NCBI GenBank assembly: GCA_016218725.1
Contig: JACRDB010000041.1
Location: 1-42,329, forward strand
Direction: 5' to 3'
DNA from: Deltaproteobacteria bacterium
Lineage (GTDB): Bacteria; Myxococcota_A; Polyangia; Polyangiales; Ga0077539
Length of the DNA: 42,329 nucleotides
The notes beneath the pieces were generated by a model. It was not told the origin of the DNA and ran no database searches. It was given only the letters and a program-made list of their open reading frames with translations. The position numbers and the translations under genes were made by a program. This document shows positions 16,481 to 24,533 of this stretch, piece by piece (positions within the stretch are counted from its first letter, which is position 1; each line of letters begins with the position of its first letter).

Positions 16481-17693
16481 AGCCACCCTGGTCCTGGCGC
16501 TGCTGGCGCCCCCCGCGTGGGGCCAGCGCTGCGAGAGCTGCCACGCGACGCAGCGGGACCCGCGCCTCCGGGGCCCCGCCGCGGCGGTGGAGGCCAGCGT
16601 TCACCGGGGACCCCTGGTGGGCTGCGTAGGGTGCCACGGAGGCCGGGCAGACGAGGCCCAGGCGAGCGCCCACGACCCCGCCGCGGGCTTCGTCGCGAGG
16701 CCCTCGGCGGCCGAGGCCGTGGAGCGCTGCGGGGCCTGCCACGCCGACGCGCGCTTCCTGCGGAGGGCCGGCGTGGCGCTCCAGGTGGACCAGCTCGCGC
16801 TCTTCCGCGCGGACCCCCACGGGCTCGCCGTGGCCGACGGGCGCCCGAGGGCTCCGTCCTGCGTGGCCTGCCACGGCGCCCACGACGTCGTCCGGGGGGG
16901 CGACCGCGCCTCGCCGGTGCACCCGTCGCGCGTGGCCGACACCTGCGGACGGTGCCACGAGGGCCCCGACGCCGTGAGGGGCCGCCGCCCCGAGGGGCAG
17001 AGACCCACGACCTGGCGCGGGAGCGTCCACGGGCGCGCGGCGCTCCAGGGTCACGAGGGCCGCTCCCCGACCTGCGCGGGCTGCCACGGAGCCCACGGAG
17101 CGCAGCGCCTCGCGGGAGGCCCCGACGCCCGCTGCGGGCACTGCCACCCCGACGAGGCGGCGGCCGCTGCGCGCTCGCCGCACCCGCGCCCCTTCGCGCG
17201 GCTGGGCTTCGGAACCTGTGTACCGTGCCACGGGAGCCACGCCGTCGGTGAGGCCGACGGGGCGCTCCTCGGCGGCGGCGCGGCCAACGTGTGCGCGCGC
17301 TGCCACCGGGGCGCCCAGCGGGCCTCCTCCTCGGCCGAGCGGCTGAACGCGCTCCGGGCCGAGGCCCTCCGGTCCCTGGACGTCGCGGAGGACGCGGTGC
17401 ATGCGGCGGACCGCGCGGGGCTCTCGCTCCCGGAGGCCCTGGCGAGGCTCGAAGAGGCCCGCTCCGCGCGGCGGCGGCTGGACGTGGCGCTGCACACCCT
17501 CGACGAGGCCCGGGTGGGCGAGGTGACCGCGGAGGTGCGGCGCTCGGCGCAGGCCTCGCGCGAGGTGGTGCGACGGACCCTCGCGCGCCGCGCGCGGCAG
17601 CGGCGGGGTTGGGGCTGGGCGGCGGGGCTCTTCACCGCGCTGGGGGTGCTCCTCGCGCTGCGCGCGCGCGCCAGGGACGAGGGCGATCCTTGA
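16464..17693 (+). CDS. 9-heme c-type cytochrome with C-terminal membrane anchor
   Basis: 409 residues from TTG 16464, the only start that gives a signal peptide (ATLVLALLAPPAWGQ) before the first heme; it overlaps the cytochrome b end by 17 bases. Nine CXXCH motifs: CESCH, CVGCH, CGACH, CVACH, CGRCH, CAGCH, CGHCH, CVPCH, CARCH. Residues about 285-380 are heme-free, Ala/Arg/Glu-rich and helical (a coiled stalk by composition), followed by one hydrophobic helix (GWAAGLFTALGVLLAL) and a charged tail. That topology places the hemes in the periplasm on a helical stalk fixed in the inner membrane, suitable for accepting electrons from the Rieske/cytochrome b pair. Inferred role: quinol-side relay in place of cytochrome c1. 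Confidence 0.88.
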   Translation: MRSFVEATLVLALLAPPAWGQRCESCHATQRDPRLRGPAAAVEASVHRGPLVGCVGCHGGRADEAQASAHDPAAGFVARPSAAEAVERCGACHADARFLRRAGVALQVDQLALFRADPHGLAVADGRPRAPSCVACHGAHDVVRGGDRASPVHPSRVADTCGRCHEGPDAVRGRRPEGQRPTTWRGSVHGRAALQGHEGRSPTCAGCHGAHGAQRLAGGPDARCGHCHPDEAAAAARSPHPRPFARLGFGTCVPCHGSHAVGEADGALLGGGAANVCARCHRGAQRASSSAERLNALRAEALRSLDVAEDAVHAADRAGLSLPEALARLEEARSARRRLDVALHTLDEARVGEVTAEVRRSAQASREVVRRTLARRARQRRGWGWAAGLFTALGVLLALRARARDEGDP

Positions 17694-19903
17694 GCGCCGC
17701 CCCGCCGTCGCGCATGCGCCCCTGGCGAGGCGCGCTCCTGGCGCTCCTCGCGGCGGTGTGCGCGCTGGCGGCCGGGGCCTCGCGGGAGGTGCGTTCGTCG
17801 GCGGTGTGCGTGCGGTGTCACAGCGAGCCGGGGGTCCACCCCCGCGGACACCGCGCGATGGCCTGCTCGGCCTGCCACGCCCAGGGGCCCTCCGAGGGCC
17901 TCGGGCTCCTCGCGCGGGCGGTGGTCGGCGCGCGACCCACGGGGCGCCACGCCGCGGTGGTGACGGGCTCCTGCGTGGCGTGCCACGCGCAACGGGTGGG
18001 GCCCTGGAGGCGCCTGGGCAACACCGAGGTGCACCGCGAACACCCGGCGCAGATCGCCACCTGCGTGCGCTGCCACGGAGCCTCCCTCCACGGGCGCCGG
18101 ACCCCCCGCGAGGGCTGCACGCCCTGTCACGCGAACACGCCCATGCGGTCGGAGCCCCGGGGAGATGCCTCCTGCACGCAGTGCCATCGCTACAGCGATA
18201 GCCCGGGACAACCGACGGACCTACATGTAGTTGGGACCTCGGGATTGACGGTGGACGCCCAGAGGCTCCACGGAGCGATGGACTGTCGGGGCTGCCACGA
18301 CCCTCACCGGGAGCAGCCGGCGAGGACCAACGGAGACTGCACGGGCTGCCACCGTGGGAGCATGGCGAGGGAGGTGTCCTCGGGCCCCGAGGGGCACCGC
18401 ACCTGCGACGGCTGCCACGCGGCCCACGCTCCGCGGGCGCAGGTCGGCGTGGACTGTGGGCGGTGTCACCGGGCGCCGGAGCGCGGGGCTGCGGGGTCCT
18501 CTGCGAGGGGGCCGGACGCCGGGCGCCTGGCGCGCTGGGTGACCTTCGTCGCGGGGGGCTCTCGCGCCGCGCCCGAGGCCCAGGCTGGGACCGTGGCCCC
18601 GGCGCCGGCGACGCCGCGGGGACACCACCAGGGGACCTGTGCGAGCTGCCATCGCCCGCACACCTGGGTGGCCCGCGCGGACGACTGCCGGACCTGTCAC
18701 GACGCTCCCTCCGGGGCGCTCCCTCGGGAGACTCCGGGCCACGGGGACTGCGTCGCGTGCCACGACCCTCACGGGCCGGTCCCGGACCGGGACACCTGCG
18801 GGCGCTGCCACGGGTCCACGGCCTCCGAGGCGCGGCAGGCCGGGCCGGCCCCGCATCGGGACTGCCTCTCGTGTCACGCGGGTCACGGCCCCGCGACCAG
18901 CGCGCGAGGCGCCTGCGCGAGCTGCCACGAGGGCCCCTCGGAAGCGCTGGAGGGCGCTCCTGCGGCGCACCGTGATTGCAGGGCGTGCCATGCTCCGCAC
19001 GGAGACCCTGGCACCGGCCCCGCGCGCTGCGCGAGCTGCCACGCGCGGGAGGCGGGCTCCGTGGGCCACGGCGCCCACCGGGACTGCACGAGCTGCCACC
19101 AGCCCCACCGGGCCGGAGGCCCCGCCGGAGACCACGCCGGGACGCGCACCTGCGCGGGCTGCCACGCCGAGGCCGCGGCGCCGGGCGCGTCGCACCGGGG
19201 GACGTGCAGCCAGTGCCACGCGCCGCATGACGGGGTGCCTTCGCAGGGGACGGGCTGCGCGACGTGCCACGCCGGAGTCCACGCAAACAGCGCCGGGCAC
19301 GCGCGCTGCGAGAGCTGCCACGCGCCCCACCGCCCGGCCCGGGAGGCCCTCGGGCGCTGCGAGAGCTGCCACGCGAGGGCTACGGCGAGCGCCAGGACCT
19401 GGGCCCCGGAGACGCCCCACGGCGGTCGCTGCGAGGGCTGCCACAGCGCCCACGGACCCACCGCCACGGCGACCTGTACGGCGTGTCACGCCGCCCAGGG
19501 AGCCGTCTCGCACACCGGGCGCCACGGGGCTTGCGCGCAGTGCCACGCGCCCCACCAGGACCGGCCCCGGGGGCCCGCTGGGTGGTGGGCGCGCTGCGGG
19601 GCGTGCCACGTCCAGCAGGCCGGGGCCGCCCAGGGAGCGGCGCCGGCGCACCGGGACTGCGCCAACTGCCACCAGCGCCCGGGGCTCACGGCGCCGTCCT
19701 GCGCGAGCTGCCACGCGTCCACCGCGGGGAGGCTCCTGCACGGACACCCGGCCCACGCGCGGTGCTCGAGCTGCCACGGCAACCACGGCACCGAGGCCCC
19801 CACCCGCGCCCGCTGCCTCTCGTGTCATCAAGACCGCACGACGCACTTCCCCGACGCGCCGCGCTGCCAGTCCTGCCACCCCTTCGCTGGAGCCCCGCCG
19901 TGA
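17690..19903 (+). CDS. 33-heme c-type cytochrome
   Basis: 737 residues from TTG 17690 (TTGA overlap with the previous stop; GACGAGGG upstream); ATG 17714 is an alternative and gives the same signal peptide (GALLALLAAVCALAAGA). I count 33 CXXCH motifs and no variant ones, about one per 22 residues. Many occur as CXXCHxPH or CXXCHxxH units (CVACHDPHG, CTSCHQPHR, CSQCHAPHD, CESCHAPHR, CAQCHAPHQ), where the second His is a likely axial ligand for a neighbouring heme. Two blocks are visible: ten hemes before a heme-free spacer (about residues 265-305), then 23 in an almost regular tandem array to the end. Exported, no anchor; probably a periplasmic or extracellular wire. Confidence 0.9.
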   Translation: MSAAPPSRMRPWRGALLALLAAVCALAAGASREVRSSAVCVRCHSEPGVHPRGHRAMACSACHAQGPSEGLGLLARAVVGARPTGRHAAVVTGSCVACHAQRVGPWRRLGNTEVHREHPAQIATCVRCHGASLHGRRTPREGCTPCHANTPMRSEPRGDASCTQCHRYSDSPGQPTDLHVVGTSGLTVDAQRLHGAMDCRGCHDPHREQPARTNGDCTGCHRGSMAREVSSGPEGHRTCDGCHAAHAPRAQVGVDCGRCHRAPERGAAGSSARGPDAGRLARWVTFVAGGSRAAPEAQAGTVAPAPATPRGHHQGTCASCHRPHTWVARADDCRTCHDAPSGALPRETPGHGDCVACHDPHGPVPDRDTCGRCHGSTASEARQAGPAPHRDCLSCHAGHGPATSARGACASCHEGPSEALEGAPAAHRDCRACHAPHGDPGTGPARCASCHAREAGSVGHGAHRDCTSCHQPHRAGGPAGDHAGTRTCAGCHAEAAAPGASHRGTCSQCHAPHDGVPSQGTGCATCHAGVHANSAGHARCESCHAPHRPAREALGRCESCHARATASARTWAPETPHGGRCEGCHSAHGPTATATCTACHAAQGAVSHTGRHGACAQCHAPHQDRPRGPAGWWARCGACHVQQAGAAQGAAPAHRDCANCHQRPGLTAPSCASCHASTAGRLLHGHPAHARCSSCHGNHGTEAPTRARCLSCHQDRTTHFPDAPRCQSCHPFAGAPP

Positions 19904-20142
19904 AATACACCGACCAGGACCGCGCGCTGCGCTTCGCCTCCGAGGACGAGCTCCAGCGCTTCCACGCGGACCTCACGGAGCTCGTACGAGAGGCCACGGT
20001 GAGCGCCACCCGAGGGGTCCCCGTGGAGGAGGCCACGGTGCGCGCCAGGGACGTCCTCCGGCGCTACGCCACCGTCGTCCGCGCCCTGAACGCCCTCCGA
20101 CGGTCCCTGCCGCACAGCCCCGGGGATGTCAACTGTAGTTGA
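19900..20142 (+). CDS. Small helical protein at the end of the cytochrome operon
   Basis: 80 residues from GTG 19900 (GTGA overlap). No signal peptide and no heme motif; largely charged amphipathic helix (SEDELQRFHADLTELVREA and RARDVLRRYATVVRALNALR), so a cytoplasmic dimer or regulator is possible. I do not recognise a family. The overlap with the 33-heme gene argues it is translated with the operon. Its stop codon lies inside the 16-base dyad at 20128-20143. Confidence 0.6.
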   Translation: MKYTDQDRALRFASEDELQRFHADLTELVREATVSATRGVPVEEATVRARDVLRRYATVVRALNALRRSLPHSPGDVNCS

Positions 20143-20143
20143 C
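20128..20143. promoter_or_regulatory. Perfect dyad at operon end / upstream of the propeller gene
   Basis: GTCAACT-GT-AGTTGAC, a perfect 7-base inverted repeat with a 2-base centre, covering the stop of the small gene and 35 bases before ATG 20178. The tiny centre fits an operator better than a terminator hairpin. Confidence 0.35.
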
Positions 20144-20177
20144 GGCTTCGGCTGGGGTGTGTTGGTCCAAAGGTACG

Positions 20178-22124
20178 ATGGCTTCTGGTGTTTGTTGTGG
20201 GATGAAGCACCACCGTTGGATGGGCTGCGCGGCCCTGGTCCTGGCCTGTCGTCACACACCAAACCACACGCCTGTAGGGGGTGGAGGTGGGGCTCGGGCG
20301 TCGCTCGCGGCCTTCGGAGACCGGGCGAGCTTCGAGCGGTTCCTGGAGAGGCTCCGGGAGGCCAGGGAGCGGCAGCAGCGGACGCAGCGCGGTGGCGCTC
20401 AGGGGGTGCCGATGCCGACGGCGCCGATGGCGGCGGCCGCGCCGGAGTCGGCGGCGGCGCCGCCTGCGGGGCCCGGGACGCCGGTGTCCGACCCGAACGG
20501 GATCACCAACAACCAGGAGCAGGGGGTGGACGAGGGGGACATCGTGAAGGCCCGCGGGGACCTCCTGGTGATCCTCCGGCGGGGGAGGTTGTTCACGGTG
20601 CGCATGGCGCCGGAGGGCCCCGTGGCGGTGTCCTCGACGGACGCCTTCGCGCCCGGGGCGGAGCCCGCGAGCTGGTACGACGAGATGCTGATCGACGGCG
20701 ATCAGGTGGTGGTGACGGGCTACGGGTACAACTCGGGCGGGACTGAGCTCAACCGCTTCACGCTCTCGCCGCAGGGGGCGCTGAGCTACCGGGACACGCT
20801 CTTCGTGCGGAGCCAGGACTACTACTCGGCGCGCAACTACGCCTCGCGGGTGGTGGGCGGCACCTTCGTGGCGTACATGCCGGTCCCCCTGGAGCGCTAC
20901 GAGGGCGGCGGGATGGTGCCGAACCTCCCGGCGGTGCGCCACCGGCGCGGCGACCGCTGGGACCCGGTGGTGAACTACGCGCACCTCTACCGCCCGCTCC
21001 AGGACGTGACGGGCGGGGCCCTGGTGCACACGGTGCTCTTCTGTGACCTCCGGTCGCCGGAGCTGCGGTGCCGGGCCGAGGGGATCGTGGGCCCGTCGGG
21101 GCGGTCGTTCTATGTGTCGCGTGGGGCGGTGTATGTGTGGGTGACGGCGCCGGGGCGGGCAGACGTCCAGGGCGACGCCCGGGAGCCGGAGTTCGGCGAC
21201 CGCGCGGGCTCCATGGTGTACCGCTTCCCGCTGGACGGCGGGGAGCCCGGGGCCGTGGGGGTGCGCGGGGGGCCGACGGACCAGTTCTCCTTCCAGGAGG
21301 CCAACGGGCGGCTCAACGTGCTGGTGAGGGCCGAGGCCGAGGGCGACGGGATGTGGTCCTCGGAGCTGTCCGCGGGGGACGTAGGTCTGGTGGGCATCCC
21401 GCTGGACCGCTTCGACGGGCGCGCGAGGGCGCTGGAGGCGACGGCGTATGCGCGGCTCCCGAGGCCCCAGGGGCAGGACTGGCAGCTCCAGAACCGCTTC
21501 GTGGGCAACAGGGTGCTGTACGGCTCCGGGAGCACCTGGTGGAGGGCCGGAGAGCGCGTCCAGCGCACGCTCTACGTGCACGACCTCGGCAGCGGCGGTA
21601 CGACCTCCATGGACCTCCCCCACGGGATCGACCGGCTGGAGCCCCTGGGGCGCGACGCGGTGGTGGTGGGCACCGACGGGAGGGACCTGCATTTCACCTC
21701 AGTGTCGCTCCAGGGTGCGCCCTCGGTGGTGGACCGGTATGTGCGTCCCAACGCGGCCCAGGGCGAGACCCGCAGCCACGGGTTCTTCTACCGCGCCGAC
21801 GGCGAGCGTGTGGGTGTGCTCGGCCTCCCGATGCAGCGAGGCCAGGCCGAGGGCTGGGAGCCGCTCGGCAGGGTGTCCGCGGAGGTGGGCTACCTCCGGG
21901 TGGAGGGCCTGCGCTTCAGCCCGCTGGGGTCCCTCGCGGCGCGCCCCGGCGGGACCAACGACCACTGCCGAGCGTCCTGCGCGGACTGGTACGGCAACGC
22001 CCGGCCGATCTTCTGGAGGGACCGGGTCTTCGCCCTCCTCGGGTACGAGCTGGTCGAGGGCCGCCTCGCCGGGACGGGCCTCTTCGAGCGCGCCCGGGTG
22101 GACGTCTTCGCCGCGACCCGGTGA
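20178..22124 (+). CDS. Secreted beta-propeller domain lipoprotein
   Basis: 648 residues from ATG 20178 (AAAGG 5 bases upstream); ATG 20202 is an alternative that trims the n-region. Lipobox AALVLAC. A Pro/Ala-rich linker leads to NNQEQGVDEGDIVKARGD, the hallmark entry of the secreted beta-propeller family (PF09826; members have VEGVDEADIVKTDG-like text). The propeller follows to the C-terminus and includes paired cysteines (CDLRSPELRC, CRASC). Family function is unknown; members are exported. No ribosomal coupling to the cytochrome operon, so it may be separately controlled through the dyad just upstream. Confidence 0.85.
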   Translation: MASGVCCGMKHHRWMGCAALVLACRHTPNHTPVGGGGGARASLAAFGDRASFERFLERLREARERQQRTQRGGAQGVPMPTAPMAAAAPESAAAPPAGPGTPVSDPNGITNNQEQGVDEGDIVKARGDLLVILRRGRLFTVRMAPEGPVAVSSTDAFAPGAEPASWYDEMLIDGDQVVVTGYGYNSGGTELNRFTLSPQGALSYRDTLFVRSQDYYSARNYASRVVGGTFVAYMPVPLERYEGGGMVPNLPAVRHRRGDRWDPVVNYAHLYRPLQDVTGGALVHTVLFCDLRSPELRCRAEGIVGPSGRSFYVSRGAVYVWVTAPGRADVQGDAREPEFGDRAGSMVYRFPLDGGEPGAVGVRGGPTDQFSFQEANGRLNVLVRAEAEGDGMWSSELSAGDVGLVGIPLDRFDGRARALEATAYARLPRPQGQDWQLQNRFVGNRVLYGSGSTWWRAGERVQRTLYVHDLGSGGTTSMDLPHGIDRLEPLGRDAVVVGTDGRDLHFTSVSLQGAPSVVDRYVRPNAAQGETRSHGFFYRADGERVGVLGLPMQRGQAEGWEPLGRVSAEVGYLRVEGLRFSPLGSLAARPGGTNDHCRASCADWYGNARPIFWRDRVFALLGYELVEGRLAGTGLFERARVDVFAATR

Positions 22125-22135
22125 CGCCCCTGGCG

Positions 22136-22155
22136 GTTGCCTATCGTAAGGCAAC
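22136..22155 (+). terminator. Hairpin after the propeller gene
   Basis: GTTGCCT-ATCGTA-AGGCAAC, a perfect 7-base stem with a 6-base loop, 12 bases past the stop at 22124. No T-run follows, so factor-independent termination is uncertain. Confidence 0.4.
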
Positions 22156-22162
22156 GTACGAC

Positions 22163-22720
22163 ATGGCTCAGCCAGCGCCGGGTGACGCTGCGGATCTTCC
22201 CGGCGATCTCGCGAGAGAACCTATAAATAAAGTATTACAGATAGACAGTTTGGATGCGAACGATCTCGCACCCTCCGATGGTATGAATACAAACGATCTC
22301 CCGATGGAGCCCGATGGTTCGGCGCTGAACGATCGGCCGGAGGCGGGAGGTCCTCCCGGGGGCGACGCGGCGGTGGCGCTTGTGGTACCCCGACTCAATA
22401 ATAGTACGACCCGCCCAGGAGCACGGACACCAGACCGCCCGTGGGCGAGGTCATGTTGGCGTTGGACAGGAGCTGGTCAAACCTCACGCCCGCCGCCAGC
22501 GCGAACTGCTCCGAGAGGTGGAACTGCAAGCCCGCCCCCACCTGCACCGAGAAGCCCGTGCCCGCGGACGACGCCGAGGTGGTGCTCCCGCTGGTCGTGG
22601 ACACCAGCGTCGAGAAGAGGTCCAGGCCCCCCTCCAGGTACGGGTGCACCGTGCCCGTGGGCAGCAGCACGTAGCGCGCCGACGCGCCGTAGTACAGCGC
22701 CGACACGTCCGCGTCGGTGA
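22163..22720 (+). other. Possible small reading frame with unusual low-GC start
   Basis: An ATG 8 bases after the hairpin opens a frame whose first 65 or so codons look protein-like: acidic, with INKVLQIDSLDANDLAPSDG and the echo NTNDLP. It includes an AT-rich patch (22219-22262) unlike the rest of the window. Past 22395 it runs antisense through the barrel gene and becomes Arg/Pro nonsense, so either the real product is shorter (frame decayed or disrupted) or this is chance. No clear ribosome site. The remaining DNA of 22125-22394 holds nothing else I can identify. Confidence 0.2.
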
Positions 22721-23219
22721 AGTCCAGCGCCGGGTTCGTGCGGTACCCGATCTCGAGCTGGAGCTGGATGCCGTTCTGCAACGCAAGCCCGCCGGTCACC
22801 AGGCCCCCGCCTCCCACGCTGGTGAACTCCGCCACCTGCCCGGCCACCGGGATCGCCGGGCCGCCGTAGACCCCGGTGAAGAACATCGACCGGCTCCGGA
22901 GCTGCGTCGGCGCCGGGGGCTGCGCGGGCTGCATCGGCGGCTGCATCATCACCGGCCCCCGCGGGGGCTGCTGCACCACCGGCGGCGGCGCCATCACCCC
23001 CGGCGGCGCCATCACCCCGTTGGGGTTGCCCCCCACCGGCGGCGGTGGCGCAAATCCCGGCGGCGGCGCGGGCGGCGGCGGCGCGGGCGGAGGAGGCTGC
23101 GGCGTGCCCACGGGCGGAGGCGTGCCAAAGGGCGAGTTCACCGGGTCCGCGCCCGCCACCGAAGGCAACGCACCCGCCAGCGCAAGCGCCACAACGTGCC
23201 CGATCCGTGAGGTATTCAC
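22395..23219 (-). CDS. OmpA/OprF-type outer-membrane beta-barrel with Pro-rich N-terminus
   Basis: 274 residues from the GTG at 23219 (upstream GTAGGTAGGG). Signal peptide ALALAGALPSVAGA, then about 80 residues of Pro/Gly/Met-rich linker (PPPPAPPPPAPPPG, repeated GVMAPP), then an eight-strand-like barrel ending LVSVLLGGSYYY with a terminal aromatic, as outer-membrane barrels end for BAM recognition. Typical strand text: VYGGPAIPVAG, LQLEIGYRTN, VHPYLEGGLDLF, FSVQVGAGLQF. Likely a small surface-exposed membrane protein; ligand unknown. No RBS-linked neighbour; the next minus-strand gene upstream ends about 50 bases away. Confidence 0.85.
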   Translation of the reverse strand: MNTSRIGHVVALALAGALPSVAGADPVNSPFGTPPPVGTPQPPPPAPPPPAPPPGFAPPPPVGGNPNGVMAPPGVMAPPPVVQQPPRGPVMMQPPMQPAQPPAPTQLRSRSMFFTGVYGGPAIPVAGQVAEFTSVGGGGLVTGGLALQNGIQLQLEIGYRTNPALDFTDADVSALYYGASARYVLLPTGTVHPYLEGGLDLFSTLVSTTSGSTTSASSAGTGFSVQVGAGLQFHLSEQFALAAGVRFDQLLSNANMTSPTGGLVSVLLGGSYYY

Positions 23220-23270
23220 GGCGCCCTACCTACCGCCCCCCGAGCCTCCCGTCGAGGGCGCTCACCCAGA

Positions 23271-23759
23271 CTACCGCGCCAGCACCGGCTGCTCCAGGCT
23301 CCGGGCCTCCCCCTCCCGCAGGAGCTCCACCCGGAGCGTCGGGCTCCGCGGCAGCGACTGGAACACCGCCAGCGCCTCCTCGGGGTGCTCCAGCGTCCGC
23401 TGGTTCACCCTCACGATCACGTCCCCCGCGCGGACGTCCCAGCCCGCCCGCTGCCAGCGCCCAAGGTCCCTTGCGTGCTCCAGCCTCCAACCCACGAAGC
23501 GCCCACGAGCCACCACCGGGCTCACCTCCACCCTCGCCAGGAACGCCCCGAAGCCCTCCCGGATCAGCGCCTCCAGCGCCCCTCGCGTCAGCCTCGGTGC
23601 AGCCTCCTCCGGAGTGGCCTGCGGCGTCACCGCCGCTGTAGGTGTGTTCCTTACAGCCAGCTCCTCCGGGCGCACCTCCGCGGCGAGGCGCTCGCCGCTC
23701 CCACCGAAGGCCGCGCAGGCCTGGAGGAGCCCCAGCAGGTACAAGCTAACCACGCGCAC
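23271..23759 (-). CDS. PDZ-domain lipoprotein (GspC-like C-terminal region)
   Basis: 162 residues from the GTG at 23759, inside the end of the thymidylate kinase gene (14-base overlap). Lipobox LGLLQAC. The middle (residues about 55-95) is helical with LTRGALEALIREGFGAFLARVEV, followed by a PDZ-like fold: RFVGWRLEH, WDVRAGDVIVRVNQRTLEHPEEALAVF, PTLRVELLREGE. This pattern resembles the C-terminal half of type II secretion protein GspC, but no other secretion genes are here. Co-transcribed with the kinase. Confidence 0.75.
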   Translation of the reverse strand: MRVVSLYLLGLLQACAAFGGSGERLAAEVRPEELAVRNTPTAAVTPQATPEEAAPRLTRGALEALIREGFGAFLARVEVSPVVARGRFVGWRLEHARDLGRWQRAGWDVRAGDVIVRVNQRTLEHPEEALAVFQSLPRSPTLRVELLREGEARSLEQPVLAR

Positions 23760-24393
23760 GGAGCTCGTCCACGGCGCGCAGGACCTCCTGGTGAAGGGCC
23801 TCCACCGGGAGGTGGCCGTCCAGGTGGCGGAGGCGATGCCCCGGGAAGTGCTTATCAATGTCTTTATAGAAGTGCGCCAGACGCTGTTGGAGGGCCTCTT
23901 CCTCGTAGAGCTCGGGGCGGCCCGAGCGTCGGGCGCGTCTCCGGGCGGCCTCCTCCGGGGAGACATCGAGCACCAGGGTGAGGTCCGGCACCCGGGCGTG
24001 ACGGTTGACCGTGAGCACCCAGTCCACCACCGAGGGGGACCCCTCGGTGAGGCCCTGGTAGGCCACGCTGGAGGCCACATAGCGGTCGCACAGCACCGTC
24101 ACGCCATCCCGAAGATTCGGCAGGATCTCCGCCTGGAGGTGGTCGAGGCGGTCCGCGGCGAAGAGCAGCGCCATGGTGCTCCAGCCCGGCGCCCTCGGGC
24201 CGTGGTCCCCGGGGACCACCATGCGCCCCGAGAGCACCTGGCGAAGGAGCGCGCCGATGGGGCCGTCGCTCGGCTCCCGCGTGGCGTGGACCGCCAGGCC
24301 ACGGCGGCCGAGGGCCCGGGCCAGGAGCTCGGTCTGCGTGGTGGTCCCCGCGCCGTCGATGCCTTCCAGAACCACCAGGAGCCCCTCGATCAT
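23746..24393 (-). CDS. tmk: Thymidylate (dTMP) kinase
   Basis: 215 residues, the usual length. P-loop LEGIDGAGTTTQTELLARAL (residues about 8-27; many homologs have GxGKST, here GAGTTT), EPSDGPIGALLR, and the DRYVASSVAYQG block that binds the nucleotide. The lid region has EEAARRRARRSGRPELYEEE. It makes dTDP from dTMP. ATG at 24393; no strong ribosome site. The P-loop Lys is replaced by Thr, which is found in part of the family, so this is unusual but not a sign of loss. Confidence 0.9.
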   Translation of the reverse strand: MIEGLLVVLEGIDGAGTTTQTELLARALGRRGLAVHATREPSDGPIGALLRQVLSGRMVVPGDHGPRAPGWSTMALLFAADRLDHLQAEILPNLRDGVTVLCDRYVASSVAYQGLTEGSPSVVDWVLTVNRHARVPDLTLVLDVSPEEAARRRARRSGRPELYEEEALQQRLAHFYKDIDKHFPGHRLRHLDGHLPVEALHQEVLRAVDELRARG

Positions 24394-24533
24394 GATGGTT
24401 CGGAGCGTAGCACCGCCCTCTCCGCGGCACAGCCTTCCCGGCGAAGGCGGTGCGCCGACTTGTGGTTCCGAGAAGCAGGGTGCTATGAGAGCAAAAGGTG
24501 CGGGCCGTCGCCCGCGATGGTGAGGTTTCGGCC

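Noticed and set aside
18221..18232. CTACATGTAG palindrome as a regulatory site
   Set aside because: Lies inside the coding region of the 33-heme cytochrome and has no partner sites; likely chance.
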